Under the pieces are notes generated by a model. It made no database searches, was not told where the DNA came from, and saw nothing but the letters and a program-made list of their open reading frames with translations. The translations under genes were made by a program, and so were the position numbers. From the NCBI GenBank assembly GCA_947095585.1, contig OX352761.1, positions 20,661,277 through 20,725,276 on the forward strand: a stretch of DNA of 64,000 bases. The letters run 5' to 3'. Position 1 is the first letter of the stretch. The number at the start of each line of letters is the position of its first letter. This document shows, piece by piece, positions 32,398 through 43,914 of the stretch. The DNA is from Nephrocerus scutellatus (lineage: Eukaryota > Arthropoda > Insecta > Diptera > Pipunculidae).

Positions 32398-32770
32398 ATC
32401 AGAACGCCGGTTGTAGAGAACCAAATATTATGATGATGATATGACTAGTGCTGGATATTTTATTATCAGACGCGGCCAACATTTACCTTGTTTTACCCCA
32501 GGCTTTAAAACCACCTATGTGACAGAGTTTTGTACAGCCCTTGGGATTCTTTCAATTCTGAAGCTCGCATCATCATCATCATCATACTGGCTGTACAGCC
32601 GGTGTTCGGTCCTGGGTAACAGCAAACCCGACCTTCTCCAACAGTCCCAATTTTGAGCCGATGTCATTCGGCTTGGCTTCTCTAAACATTGGTCGTCCTG
32701 GTGTACGTCCTCCATCGAACGTACGTTTGGCTTGCCCCGCTGTCACGTCCAATAAATCTTAAAGTAAAAC
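32398..32770. mobile_element. Two facing 3' ends of family A-type LINEs
   Basis: At 32398-32441 the plus strand reads GGTTGTAGAGAACCAAATAT and ends in ATGATGATG, the terminal sequence seen at 57040-57062. At 32568-32770 the minus strand reads a C-terminal remnant (TAGQAKRTFDGGR, REAKPNDIGSKLGL, AVTQDRTPAVQPV) and ends in GATGATGATG at about 32570. The ends therefore point toward each other across about 125 bp. Confidence 0.7.
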
Positions 32771-33000
32771 TCAATTCGCACTCAGCTCATTCCGCCCGCA
32801 TTCACCTCAAACTCAGCGCACATACGCTTACAACAAAATTCTTACATCTAGCGCTCCGAAAACTCCACAAATTTTAACATTATAGCCTGGTTTTTGAGCT
32901 AGTTAGTTGTGGCATGCTTATAGATCGCTATCGAACATTTCAATTTTAAAAACTTTTATTTAACTTGACCCTTTTTTGTCTGTATTTTCGACTACTTTGA
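32771..33000. other. Non-coding spacer before the satellite
   Basis: Nothing recognised. Confidence 0.35.
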
Positions 33001-33480
33001 GGTCCTTTTTAACCACGTTCCAAACCTATAGTGCTGAGTTTGAGAGTGTCTAAGTCCAAAATATAATTTTTTATATTGCGCGTATGACGCGTATCGCGTG
33101 TAGCGTGTGTGGCGCATGTGATGGGTTGAATTTTTTTTTGACTTCTTTGAGGTCTTTTTTAACCCCCTTCCCCACGACCTAGAGAGCTAAAATATTGTGA
33201 GTGTCCAAAATATAATTTTTTATATTGCGCGTATCGCGTGTAGCGTGTGTGGCGCATGCGATGGGTTGATTTTTTTTTTTTTGATTTCTGTGAGGTCTTT
33301 TTTAACCACCTTCCCCACGACCTAGAGTGCCAAAATTGTGTGAGTGTCTAAGTTCAAAATACAGTTTTTTATATTCCGCCTCCTATGACGCTAGTCGCGT
33401 TTCGCGATTGGCGCGTGTAATGGGTTGAAATCGCGCCATTTTTTGAGGTCTTTTTTAACCACCTTTCGAACGAGCTAGAG
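33001..33480 (+). repeat. ~150-bp satellite, three units, forward array
   Basis: GGTC(C/T)TTTTTAACC starts units at 33001, 33151, 33294 and 33447 (periods 150, 143, 153). Each unit holds GACCTAGAGxGC, TTATATTGCGCGTAT, a GCGTGT-GGCGCATG block and ATGGGTTGA. The CG-rich island within an A/T-rich unit is distinctive. Confidence 0.92.
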
Positions 33481-35060
33481 TTTGTCTTGACGTACTGGAC
33501 GTCCTTGATATCTATTTCAGTCCCATCCATCTGAATATAATGGCCTCCTCAAGAAGTTCCTTGAATTGGCCAAAACTTTTGTCTGCGAATACATCAGCTG
33601 TCACCCAATCGCTCTGTAGGAATGACCTGTTCCGATTAGGCTCCTCCGTATTACCTCCAAGTCAAGAGGTGGAACACCCATAGCATAGCCTCTGTAGAGT
33701 CTGTGCAACAGAATGGCAAGCATGCAATCATAGCCATGTGCTGGCAAGATTTAATCTTAGCCCTTCCCCTGGCAAGCATGACAGTTTCGTACCAAACCGC
33801 GACGGTCTAGCACCCGGAAAGAACTCCTCTAGGAGGGCTCGCACACACGGTCATTGACACGAATACCACAGACTTCCGACGCACGCTTTCCCCTACATAT
33901 GCGGTATACTTCACCCCATGCAATCGCTATTATTGTTAGACCACAAAGCGTCTCCAATCGACCTCTTTGGCTTTGAGGATCATATTACAGTACTCACGTG
34001 TGCGTCGCTGATAGGTCATCCTGGAATGATGATTGACCATTTGCTCATCACCAACTCTGACTTTCTGGTGCGCTTTTCTGAGACGTCTCAGACAAGCACG
34101 CTTAGCACTCAATTCAGCAGTCCACCATTTAGGGTTAATTCTCTCTTAACCCTATGAAACATACTGTTTTTCACGGTAGTCATCCAAGTATCGACCAACA
34201 AAATCGCTAAATTGCCTGAGTGGAGAGCTTAAAGCTTCTCCTCTTATCGCTCTGCATAGACATTCCCGTCAGCGCTCCCAGTGTGCCACCGCCTAGGACT
34301 CATTGTCTCTTGAGCTTCCTTGATCCTGTTGGTGTAAAGGATAATATCAATGAAACTATGGTCACTGATGTTGGCGCCGTGGCTCAGTGGATAAGAGCAT
34401 GGCTTATGAGCAGGAGGTTCGTGCTTCGAATCCCAGTAACACCAAAAGTATTTTTCACGGTGTCCCACCTCTCGCGAAAGTCTGACAAACGTCCGAGAGT
34501 AATAACTTGTCAATTCGCCGTTCGGATCCGGCATTAAATTTTAGGTCCCTCCATTTGTGTGCAAAAATATGCATGCTGAACACAAATGGTTGGGAGAAGC
34601 TGTGCCTTGGACCGCAATGGTCTGTCGCGCCGAATATTTTATTATTATTATGGTCACTGATTCCCACCCCAGTAAGAAGTCTCCAGCAAAATCGTAGAGC
34701 ACCGGCTGAGCGACTGCAGAACGTCACATCGATGTCACTCACGCCCCGACGTCCATCATGCGTTTGCGATAAGCATTTCAGCAAGCATCTCATCCCTGGC
34801 TGCGTTACGCTGACTGAGCGTCCAGGCTAGCTACACCACAACAGTGGAGAGGATGCATTTGCATCGATGCCAAAAATTATCGGTGTTCCACGTGCCAGTT
34901 GCAATATGTTCTCCATATACACCAAATATGTTTCCAAAGGATCGTTAAACTTGCAGTAAACACTGACCAAGTAAAACTTCGCGAAATCACCTTAGACCCA
35001 CACATAGGAACCCCATTCGTCTGTGCTGTCACCAACCGCCAAGCAATCAGCATTAGCTAG
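33481..35060 (-). mobile_element. R1/LOA-like LINE endonuclease and linker, split by a SINE
   Basis: Minus-strand order: endonuclease blocks ADCLAVGDSTDEWGSYVWV (35050-34990), LVSVYCKFNDPLETYL (about 34970-34925), PIIFGIDANAS (34880-34850), then GWESVTII/GISDH around 34660 where the SINE interrupts. Past the SINE come the linker KWWTAELSAKRACLRRLRKA (34130-34070) and SRMTYQRRTREYC (34015-33975). Stops are frequent, RT is not recognisable before 33481, and the satellite abuts it. Inactive. Confidence 0.8.
34370..34648 (+). mobile_element. tRNA-derived SINE, copy 3 (full length)
   Basis: The most complete copy: A box TGGCTCAGTGG at about 34380, B box region TTCGAATCCC at about 34425, shared body, and a tail of TTA units. 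The 13-bp duplication TATGGTCACTGAT flanks it (34357-34369 and 34649-34661) and proves insertion into the R1/LOA-like copy. About 279 bp long. Confidence 0.95.
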
Positions 35061-36419
35061 TTGGATAAATAATTTGAAAAAAAAATTCACCTTCAACGCA
35101 TTATAAATAATAACCAACTTTATTTCTCTTGCGCACTTCATGCAAAAGTGTGACAGCCAGCCACACCTACCTCGCCTACTAGCAGCTGTTATTTATATCT
35201 CCCAAGATACCTCATAAAATGGCATTATTTTACTAACCATTGAGAGGGTGAAGAAGAGATAGCCAATGGAGCAATTAATTGAACCAACACATGGTATACG
35301 CACATTGCGGTAAACTCAAAACACAAATTGTTGTTGGTGCACCAACACCAGACCCGACTATGGCTTATAAGGTCAATGCAGTTGTTCTACCAATGGCAGC
35401 TGTTGTTTTTTTTTGATCAGCTTGTATGAATTAAAGGTAATCGTGCATTTTTTGTCAGCTAGCCAGCCAGTCCAACTCCAACTTCATGAAGGTGTCGTGT
35501 TCTCTGTTGACTATTGCCATTACCTCAGCTGCTTATAGGTAGTGCTGCTACTAGTGTTGACTTAAACACTCGAAAACAACAAAAACACAATGACAGTCAC
35601 AAAACGTGCTAAAATGTTGTTTATTGCATTTTGTGCCTCAGTTTCATTCATTCCTAAGCCCAAACCGCAATTTTTGCTGCAAGTAGCTGCTGGCTTACCA
35701 GTGCTTCGGTTATGTTTAGTTGTTGACAATCAGTTACCAGAGTCCACGCACACACAAACCCAAACACAGCGCAACCAATCGACCGACAAAAGACTTCATC
35801 GGTCGTTCGGTCGGTCGGTCGGTCGTCTAATACGATAATAGTTGCTAAATGGCAAAAATTCACAAAAGAATTAAGATAGCAATGCTAATAAGACAGGTTA
35901 ACATCGTGGCTATGGCAGTCACAGTCACAGTCACAGACTGTTGTGACGATGTCTGTATATTGTGTCTGTATTATGAATGTATGTTTGTAGTGCTATTTAA
36001 TGCAAGTTTCAATTTTCTTGTCACACTTTTCAATAATGGTCGCTCGTTGGCATCGTCTGTTGCTGCTGCCGGCCCGTGTGCATAACTAATGCTGCCATGC
36101 TATGTATGAGAAATTTGAATTTTTTATTGCCTCCAATTTGTGTCGTTTTGAATGCAATATAATGCTTCTGGCAAAAGTGACACTAAATGAACTACATATA
36201 TGGCGAAGTGTAATGTGTGCACTGAAGTTCGGTCGATGAACTTTTGCCGTCGCCGACTTCTCTTTCAAGACTGTGTACGCATATCGATGTTAAGGTGATA
36301 TTTTAATTAGAATTAACGTAAATATTGCATATTGTTTGGCATACGGCATACTGTTCACAAATGTGACGTACACGCTCAGAAGTCCAAAGCTAAACAATTG
36401 TTTTATATGAAAATCTTGT
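35061..36419. other. Non-coding DNA, no gene seen
   Basis: Unique-looking sequence with a short GGTC microsatellite (35800-35823). Open frames lack codon or splice support. Confidence 0.45.
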
Positions 36420-36844
36420 AAAAAACTTAAACGTAAGTAATTTTCCAAAACATCCAAAATCTAGTGTCGGGGTGTTTGTGGTCGCGCTCCTCCGAAACGG
36501 CTCGACCGATTTTTATGATTTCTATTTTTATTTATTTTTTTTATTTATTTTTATGATTCATATTTGGTAGGTATGAGAATACGTTCTAAAGTATATTTCT
36601 TACCGCTAGGTGATTAGGGTGTCCCTATCCAGAAAAACATTTGAGAACGGTTGGACCGATTTGGCTAATTTTTATTATAATGTTCGCCATAGTCCGAATA
36701 AGGTACATGCGAAAAATAAGAAATAGAAAAGTTGCCCGGAAAAAATCTGAAAGTGAAGTTTTTCATAGGATTTTTGTATGAACTCGCGAACATAACTCAC
36801 AATTCGAACGATGGTTTTTCGTAATTCTTTTTTGCCCATTAAAT
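36420..36844. other. Flank of inverted TCTTGAGG array, transposon-like
   Basis: Contains two versions of a CGGCTCGACCGATTTTTATGA / CGGTTGGACCGATTTGGCTAA motif about 165 bp apart, of a kind common in insect non-autonomous repeats. No coding seen. Confidence 0.45.
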
Positions 36845-37560
36845 GACTTCCCAAAATAAACCCAAAAGACCCCCAAAAGACCCCCAAAAGTCCCAAAATA
36901 TACCCCCAAAATAAACCCAAAAGAACCTCAAAAGTCCCAAAAAAGACCCTAAAAATAAACCCAAAAGACACACACAAGACCCTCAAAATACCCCCAAAGG
37001 ACATCCAAAAGATCCAAAAAAGACCCCAAAAAGACCCCCATAAATCCCTCAAAAGACCCCCAAAATAAACCCAAAGGACCCCCAAATGACACCAAAAAGA
37101 CCCTCAAAGGACCTCCAAAAGACCACCAAAAGAATCTAAAAGAACCTTCAAAGGACAACCAAAAGACCCCCAAAGACCCTCAAAACACCCCCAAAAGAAT
37201 CTCACAAGACCCCCAACAGATCCCCAAAACCCACAAAAGACCCCCAAAAAAACCCTTAAAGGACCTCCAAAAGACCACCAAAATACCTCCAAAATTCCCC
37301 CAAAAGTCACTCAAAAGACCCTTAAAAGAAATTTAAAAGACCCCAAAAGACCCTCAAAAGAGTCATCAAAACATCCCCAAAAGACCCACAAAATACCCTC
37401 AAAAGACTCCTGTAAAGACCCTTAAAAGACCCTCAAAAGCCTTCAAAATACCCCCAACAGACCCTCACAAGACCCCCAAAAGACCCCCAAAAGACCCTCA
37501 AAGGACCTCCAAAAGACCGCAAAAATACTTTTAAAACACCCTCAAAATACTACTGAAAAG
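36845..37560 (-). repeat. TCTTGAGG-type minisatellite, inverted copy
   Basis: On the plus strand this is CCCCCAAAAGACCCTCAAAAG, i.e. the reverse complement of the G/T-rich module at 13890 and 56590 with a ~10-bp beat. Minus-strand open frames full of Gly, Phe, Trp and Leu mimic membrane proteins but are repeat products. Confidence 0.9.
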
Positions 37561-37829
37561 TACATCTGTACTACTTTCAGCAGTGTGAGTAGAGTAATAA
37601 GAGTTCTTGCTGCTCGGGGCATTATTTAAAATTAATTAACTTTTACATAAAAAAAAGTAGATCTAGTTACTAGACTGCTATTCTCCTTGTCTTCAAAGAT
37701 GACATCATTAAAGTCAATTAGTCAAATTCATAGTCATAAGAATGATTTAGAGTTAGAGTACTGCTCTTATGGTTTTCTAATCATAGACGTCTGAAAACCA
37801 ACTGCTAAAATAGTCAGCGAGCGTTAAGA
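37561..37829. other. Non-coding spacer
   Basis: Nothing recognised. Confidence 0.35.
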
Positions 37830-38440
37830 CATAGCTATACTGTCTGGTTGACTGGTGGCCACCGGTATTTTTCCCAAACAAATAAAAAGCTGATTGATCG
37901 CTAGTCCCCATAAAGTAAAGTTGGCGCCAGTAAAAGAAGAATTCTTTGAATCAGTCGAACGGGAACTCCATGCCTGAACTCAGTATTTTGTGAAAATCAT
38001 TCAACGCAAAAATAGGTCAGGAGGCCAGTATTCAGGCAGTACATTGGCATCCATAGTTTACATGAGAACACTAATGACAATGGACAACGAGTCATCATAG
38101 AGATGGCAGCAAGCAATAATTTGGTTGTTTTGAGTACAAGGTTTGTGCGTGAGAATATCCACAAAGCCATCTGGTAATCTGATCGCCGATCTGAAATGCA
38201 TATTGGAGCAATTGGAAGAGCACTCTCATGAGATGACCGATGACCACACTATGCTCAAAAGCAATTAAAAAAAAACAAATAAACAATGCCCGTTATAGGG
38301 TATCCAAGCGGTGTTGATCTAATCCGAAATGCCCGCACTACAGCAAGCAGCTCTTGAACTAATGGTGCAAGTATTGGCGGAAGAAACGTTGCTAGAAGAC
38401 AGAAGAGAAAGCATCCTGTTCCCCATACATACGTTGCGGC
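37830..38440 (+). mobile_element. Family A LINE, heavily deleted copy
   Basis: Order: 5' UTR scraps (CTAGTCCC-AAAGTAAAGTTGGCG at 37903-37930), endonuclease middle (EEFFESVERELHA at 37940-37975, NDNGQRVI near 38075), a jump to the RT linker, then a segment matching VQVWAEETL-like with the CCCCATACATA block at 38420. Deletions remove most of the endonuclease and all RT catalytic motifs. It lies head-to-tail just before the next copy. Confidence 0.75.
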
Positions 38441-38532
38441 GACGTATTCTTCGACGTTGCCGTATGTACGTAAACCTAATGAATACGTTGCGCAGTACAG
38501 GCTTACAAAAACAAATGCCAAAATAAAACTTT

Positions 38533-39780
38533 GGCTGTCAGCCATCAGTAGAGTAGAGCGAATCACACAGAATGCTTCATAAATGTATGTGGCCGCAACC
38601 ATCTCTGATTGGTGGAAATGCGATCAAACCTTCAGTGGCCGCTGGTAATTTTCCTCCACTACAGAAAAAGCGAAATTATTGGGCTAGTCCCTTCAAAGTA
38701 AGGTTGGCGCGAGGCCAATAACCTCGCCCGTAGAAAACCATATTACGGAACTCCAAATTAGCCTCGGATACACTGATGAACGACGACGACCACGGCAACG
38801 AAAACAGCTAAACGATACAAGAATTTTCTCATGGAATGTACGCTCACTGTATAGAGCACAAGCTCCACAGCAGCTAGCCGATACCCTGTCTAAATATAAG
38901 GCTGACATAACTGCAATCCAGGAGATGCAGTGGACGGAAAATGGTGTCTTTCAAAAATCAGAATATGACATATATTACAGCTGTCATGCAAGACATCATG
39001 TACTCGGGGTGGGGTTTCTAGTCAGCAAAAGAACAAACCCCACCGTTATCGGCTTTAGTTATGAACAGTTAATGAACGCTTATGCACCATTCGTGTGCGG
39101 GGCAGATTTAAAAACATAAGCCTCATAAACGTTCACGCACCTACAGAGGATTCCCCAGATGATGAAAAAGAAGAATTCTTTGAATCAGTTGAACGGGAAC
39201 TCCATGCCTGTCCTCAGTATGACGTAAAAATCATTCTCGGGGATATGAATCCCAAAATAGGTAGGGATCCAGCATTCAGACAGTACATTGACACCCATAG
39301 CTTACAGGAGAACACTAATGACAATGTACAACGAGTCATAGAGATGGGCAGCAAGCAATAATTTGGTCGTTGCGAGTAGAAGGTTTGCGCGTAAAAATAT
39401 CCACAAAGCCACCTGGGTATCTCCTGATGGAGCCACTCGCAACCAGAGAAACCACGTGTTGATAGACCGCCTCAACAACTTGAACCTGATAACGGTACGA
39501 ACGTACCGAGATGCCAACTTCGACTCGGACCACTATCTTGTTGGTGCGGTGCACCGAGCGCGGATTGCATTATCAAGAAAGACAGCATCCGCGAATCAGA
39601 TTCGAGTCTTGTTGGTGTGGTGCACCGAGCGCGGATTGCATTATCAAGAAAGACAGCATCCGCGAATCAGATTCGAGTCAACACGGATGTCCTTCGAAGA
39701 GACCAGAAACAATTACGGTCAGCGATAGCAATCGCCCTAAATCCAGGGAGAGTATGTCCTAGGGTTGAAATGTCAGGCGC
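38533..39780 (+). mobile_element. Family A LINE, 5' UTR and endonuclease domain
   Basis: Begins at GTCAGCCATCAGTAGAGTAG, identical to the start of the 54782 copy, so this defines the element's 5' end. The endonuclease reads FSWNVRSLYRAQAPQQLADT (38822 on), ITAIQEMQWTENGVFQKSEYD (catalytic Glu in IQE), then after a frameshift VRGRFKNISLINVHAPTEDS, VKIILGDMNPKIGRDPAF (GDxN motif, 39228-39280), a further frameshift, WVSPDGATRNQRNHVLI, and FDSDHYLVGAV (SDH motif, 39525-39545). Three frameshifts make it inactive. The RT is absent. Confidence 0.88.
39537..39678. repeat. 71-bp tandem duplication in the LINE copy
   Basis: CTTGTTGGTG starts at 39537 and 39608, and the intervening 71 bp is repeated with one or two mismatches. 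It overlaps the SDH-motif end of the endonuclease. High identity points to a recent event. Confidence 0.92.
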
Positions 39781-39965
39781 TAGAATTCTTTAAGAGCAAA
39801 GTTCTTGCCATCACTTGCACGCTTAACATTAGAATCCCTCACAATTGAATGGTTTAAGAGCGAAGTCGTTGCCTTCACTTTCACGCCTAACGCTAGAATT
39901 CCTCACAGTTGAGTGGCTTAAGAGCGAACTCCTTGCCTTCACTTGCACGCTTAACGCTAGTGTGT
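39779..39965. repeat. 64-bp minisatellite, nearly three units
   Basis: TAAGAGC landmarks at 39791, 39855 and 39919. Each unit contains GCTAGAATTCCTCACA-like, CCTTGCCTTCACTTGCACGC-like and TTAACGCTAG blocks. Lies immediately after the broken LINE. Confidence 0.9.
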
Positions 39966-40364
39966 TACCTATCTTCCAGCCAACACGGTAATGGTGATAC
40001 CACAAGGCAGCACTAGAACTAACATGTCACTTCGCTAACCCAACACAAATTTATAAACAAGTAGAACGCTAAATAGTCATTAAGTAAATAAAATGAGATA
40101 ACACCACATTCTAAGTATTTTAAGCTTTGTAACAACTGGCTTAAAAAACTACCTCCCAAATGTGCTCTCATGTTTGTTTTAGGTAACTGATTCAATAGCT
40201 CCAGATAAAGTAGTAAATTTTTTCGTTTGGCCTCGGTTTTACCTACAAATATGAAATATCTTATAGATCCACAAACTTTTTTAAAATAAAAAGAAGTCAT
40301 TGTCCATTTGGAATAATGTAACTTTATGCCAGTAAGAGAAGATCATACATGGGTCTCTCATTAA
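39966..40364. other. Non-coding DNA
   Basis: Nothing recognised. Confidence 0.35.
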
Positions 40365-40560
40365 GAAAGTGAAATCCATTAACTATCTTGGATCAGTTGT
40401 AGCAGCCAATAGCAGCATGGACCCAGAATTACGCTCACGGCTGCTAAAAGCCAACAAAGCCTACTTTAATCTGTCAAGACTCTACAAATCCAGATTTTTA
40501 ACGATAACACCCAAGCTGCTGGTGACAATGGTTATATGGATCCTCTCTGACAACAAATGC
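40365..40560 (+). mobile_element. LINE RT C-terminal scrap
   Basis: The plus strand reads INYLGSVVAANSSMDPELRS then LLKANKAYFNLSRLYKSRFL, the RT thumb region downstream of YADD in LINEs. It is related in style to, but distinct from, the FNYLGSTVAADNRMKSEIRA segment of family A. Confidence 0.75.
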
Positions 40561-42533
40561 TAGTGATATTGTTCTTCATAATAACCGCCTGTGTTTCATT
40601 TGACTCGGTCTTCTAAAATTTAAAGATAACCTCCTGTCTTCGACACAAGTACTTTCATTTTGGTCTCAATCTTATAGAGTATTTTCCATCCTATTCTATT
40701 GGGGAAATTTTAAGCTGAACGTCATTGCATCGATTACATCTTGAAATAGCAACTATTTTTTTATTGTGGTTGTCACGTATTCTGCTAAACAATCGTGTCC
40801 TAACTAAAGCCAGCTTTCTTAAGAAATTCGTTTCTCCTCGTCATGTTCAACTTGTCATTTTACAAATTTAATTAACCTGGATTTTTTATGGTATTCGGCC
40901 TGCGAAAATACATTTAGAAGTCTTTTATTATTAAATTGATAAACTGAAAATAGCAACACTGTTACTTAATAGTTATTCTAATAGAACCAGAACAGGGTAA
41001 GGGCACTTGCTCAATTTATAATAGAAAGACGTACAATGTTTTGACCAAACTCTATAAAACTCTTGAGTTTAAAGTATACTCATGACAATCAGTCTTTCGT
41101 AATATGAGCAATAAGTTTTGATAAGTAATCGGCGAACAGGTTGGATTTTTTGATAAATGAATTGACTAATTGTTTTCTCCATTTACGACCGAACTATGTT
41201 CTCTGTTTCAAGCAAATTATCTTACTTTGCTACCTTGCGCAACGCAATAATCTGGAATTTAATTTATCTGTCCCAATCCATTATGATGAAGTGTCCCATG
41301 TTCAGTGATAAATGTAAGTGTTTAGGAAATGGCTTTTTTACTGTCTGCCTTCTTAAATTGTCATAAAAGCAACATTTCTCAAAAAATGACACAACTACAT
41401 CAATACGTCTAAGTTTTGCCTACTTACCACATTTTTGCAGCTGGTAAACGCCTGGTAAAAACAAAATAAATATTCAAAAATAGCAACGTAATTGATAAAA
41501 CAAGGAAATGATGATACTAAGAAAAAAAAAAAGGCAAAAACTTCTACGCGAATATTCGAGTATCCAGACAGAAAATTAATGTGCTGCCAACCCACTTAGT
41601 TCCATATTTCCTTCCTCCTTTTGTATGCAGCTATATATACCAGCTGTGCAGTTTATGCGAATTTAGTTCCGCGAGGCATACTGAAGTTATCTGTGAGATA
41701 AATGCACTGCACGTGTATATGCAGTCACTGCACATAGAGTTGTTAGCAACTTCCTATTTAGTATAGGCCTCCAATTGTTGTTCTGTTCTCGTTTCTCTGT
41801 TCGAGTTTGCTCCATTCGTTTCCCTGCCGGAGTCACGTAGCACCGATAAGAAAATATTGTTATTAAACTGATTTTCAAAGGCGAATCGTCACAGCTAATC
41901 GTTTGCCGCCGTACGCACAGTGGTGTGGAAATCAACAGGCCAGCATTTTATTTAAAAAAAAAATTTAAATATTTGAATCAATCGGTCAAAGTAAGCAAAG
42001 CCGCATAACAAAGTAAGCGAAAAGGAATTTAAAATAAAATAATAAAAAATGATTTAAAACCGTCCAACTAGTATCATCGACCTGAGAATCAACAAGATCA
42101 AGCTATCAGTTTTTGGAGATCTCACTTTATAAGTCAACATTGCTGGAAAGTAGGAAGAATTGAGGAAACATTGCAGGATTGGAAAAGCTTAAGCTCTGTT
42201 GGGAATGTTGTCACAAACAATGATATTATCACAAGAACTAAGCTGCCACAGTTTTTTCTAATGTAGAATTAGTATTATTGTATGGATAAAGGTGACCAAT
42301 ATTTTCCCTATACCCGTAAAGCTGCAATCATTTTACGGACGAATCTTTTCGACGAAGACCATAAAGGATATGTCGTACAGTAGAATCCGCTCAGAGAAAC
42401 AGTTGGATCGTACACTTGTCTTCAGTTTAGTTTAGGGTTCCTCTCGACGGTGTGTTACAAATTAAAAGAAATTGGTTTTGTTTTCTAGATTTATGGTTTT
42501 CTTCTTTATTTAACAAAATTTAGTTTTTTTTAT
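40561..42533. other. Non-coding DNA, no gene seen
   Basis: About 2 kb, AT-rich. The stretch 41580-41935 is less AT-rich and has a TATATATA at 41631, but no exon could be built on either strand. Confidence 0.45.
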
Positions 42534-42544
42534 TTACTTAATAT

Positions 42545-42797
42545 AATAATAATAATAATATTCGGCGCAACAGACCGTTGTGGTCCAAGGACTAGCTTCT
42601 CGCGACCATTTGTGTTGGGCATGTATATTTTTTCACACAAATGGAAGGGACATACAATTTAATGCCGTATTGAGAAGCTTTCCGTGACAAGTTATTACTC
42701 TCGGACGTTTGTCAGACTTTTGATGTTTCTGGGATTCGAACCACGAACCTCCTGCTCAGCAGCCATGCGGTTATCCACTGAGCCACGGCACCCAAAA
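42545..42797 (-). mobile_element. tRNA-derived SINE, copy 4
   Basis: Full-length minus-strand copy: tRNA-like head at the right (GCCGTGGCTCAGTGGATAAC on the minus strand), trinucleotide tail at the left. The 11-bp duplication TTACTTAATAT flanks it (42534-42544 and 42798-42808). It lacks a short internal block seen in copy 3. Confidence 0.93.
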
Positions 42798-42808
42798 TTA
42801 CTTAATAT

Positions 42809-43914
42809 GCCTAACAATAATTCTGCTCGATAACTACTTATTCATACAGTTCGTCCATTCGATCGGCGTGTTGGTGCTACTGTCGGGGGTGGCAAGTCGG
42901 AAGAGTAAACCTGATAGCGGGTTAGCGGATATCATAAGCTTCCTCAATGATAAAGGTTGTAAGGTTCGGTATGTCGGTGTACTTAGCACGGAAGAGGTTC
43001 GGAGTAGTATTGTGGCGAAGGCATATGCTACATCTCCAATAGACTGCTCAAGCAAATGGCAAATGGTTGTACTTGCTGGAATGACTACTGTAGCGTTAAC
43101 CTTGTAGTAGGCGATTCGCACGGAAAATCAAGACTGGTATAAATGGCGAAGGCGTACGCTACGACTCAATTAACCCAGGAAAATAAACTTTCTGTCAAAA
43201 ATAGGATTGGAAACTATGTTACTGTAGTCAGTATTGCTTTACAAACTCAAAGGATTTTTCCTTGCAATATCAGCGTGTGCTATCAAAGACCGATTGGGAA
43301 TTACGTCGGTGGCTTTAAAAAAAAAAAAAAATTAATGCAATCGTTGTTGTTGCTTGATTGATCATTCAATAATTTCGTTCAGATGCCTCTTAGCACTATT
43401 TTTCGGTTATATATTCACGTTTGTGTTATTTTTTCTTTAAAAAACATTTCCTTGGCGGGACGGGTTGAACTCATGCACGGGAAGACGTTCAGACGGTAGT
43501 CGGCGGTCCTACTCATTCAATCATTTCACTATATATTTTTCGGTTATATATTGCAAGTGGTTCGGGTACTGTGCTATGTGCAAGTGGTGGCGCAAAATGT
43601 CTCTATATTAGCTGTACGGTTTGTGGCGTAGCATTTGGCTATGCTAAATACTTCGTAGCAATATAAGAAGTAAATGTAAGAAAACTTCGTTTTTCGGGTA
43701 CAAACTTTTATGTATACACCGACACACGCCACACAGTCCTTTATTATTTGGTAATAATCGTAAAAAAAATCTGTTTTTGAGGTCGGGCCTGTTACAAAGT
43801 ATTTTCTTTTTTCCACGCATCAGGCGTTCCAAACGCGACTCGTGATACACGTCGCAGTCGCTTACGGGATATCAAAATTGGCCTTTGACATTATTCTGCT
43901 TACAAGTCCTCTAA
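42809..43914. other. Unassigned DNA with one repeated scrap
   Basis: TGTGGCGAAGGCATATGCTAC (43012) recurs as ATGGCGAAGGCGTACGCTAC (43143). The 240-bp open stretch at 42868-43107 is not recognised on either strand. No gene call is justified. Confidence 0.35.

Noticed and set aside
33001..33480. CRISPR-like direct repeats
   Set aside because: Units are 143-153 bp, fully tandem with no unique spacers, and the genome is animal; it is a satellite. The 94-bp and 64-bp arrays were rejected for the same reason.
36675..37310. Minus-strand frames rich in Gly, Phe, Trp and Leu that resemble a membrane protein
   Set aside because: They are translations of the CCCCAAAAGAC minisatellite; overlapping frames look alike and there is no start context or splice support.
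38255..38602. 115-codon minus-strand frame
   Set aside because: Antisense to the deleted family A LINE copy and its junction with the next copy.
42834..43121. 95-codon minus-strand frame as a gene
   Set aside because: No recognisable motif, the plus strand is equally open, and a scrap of it recurs nearby; insufficient support.
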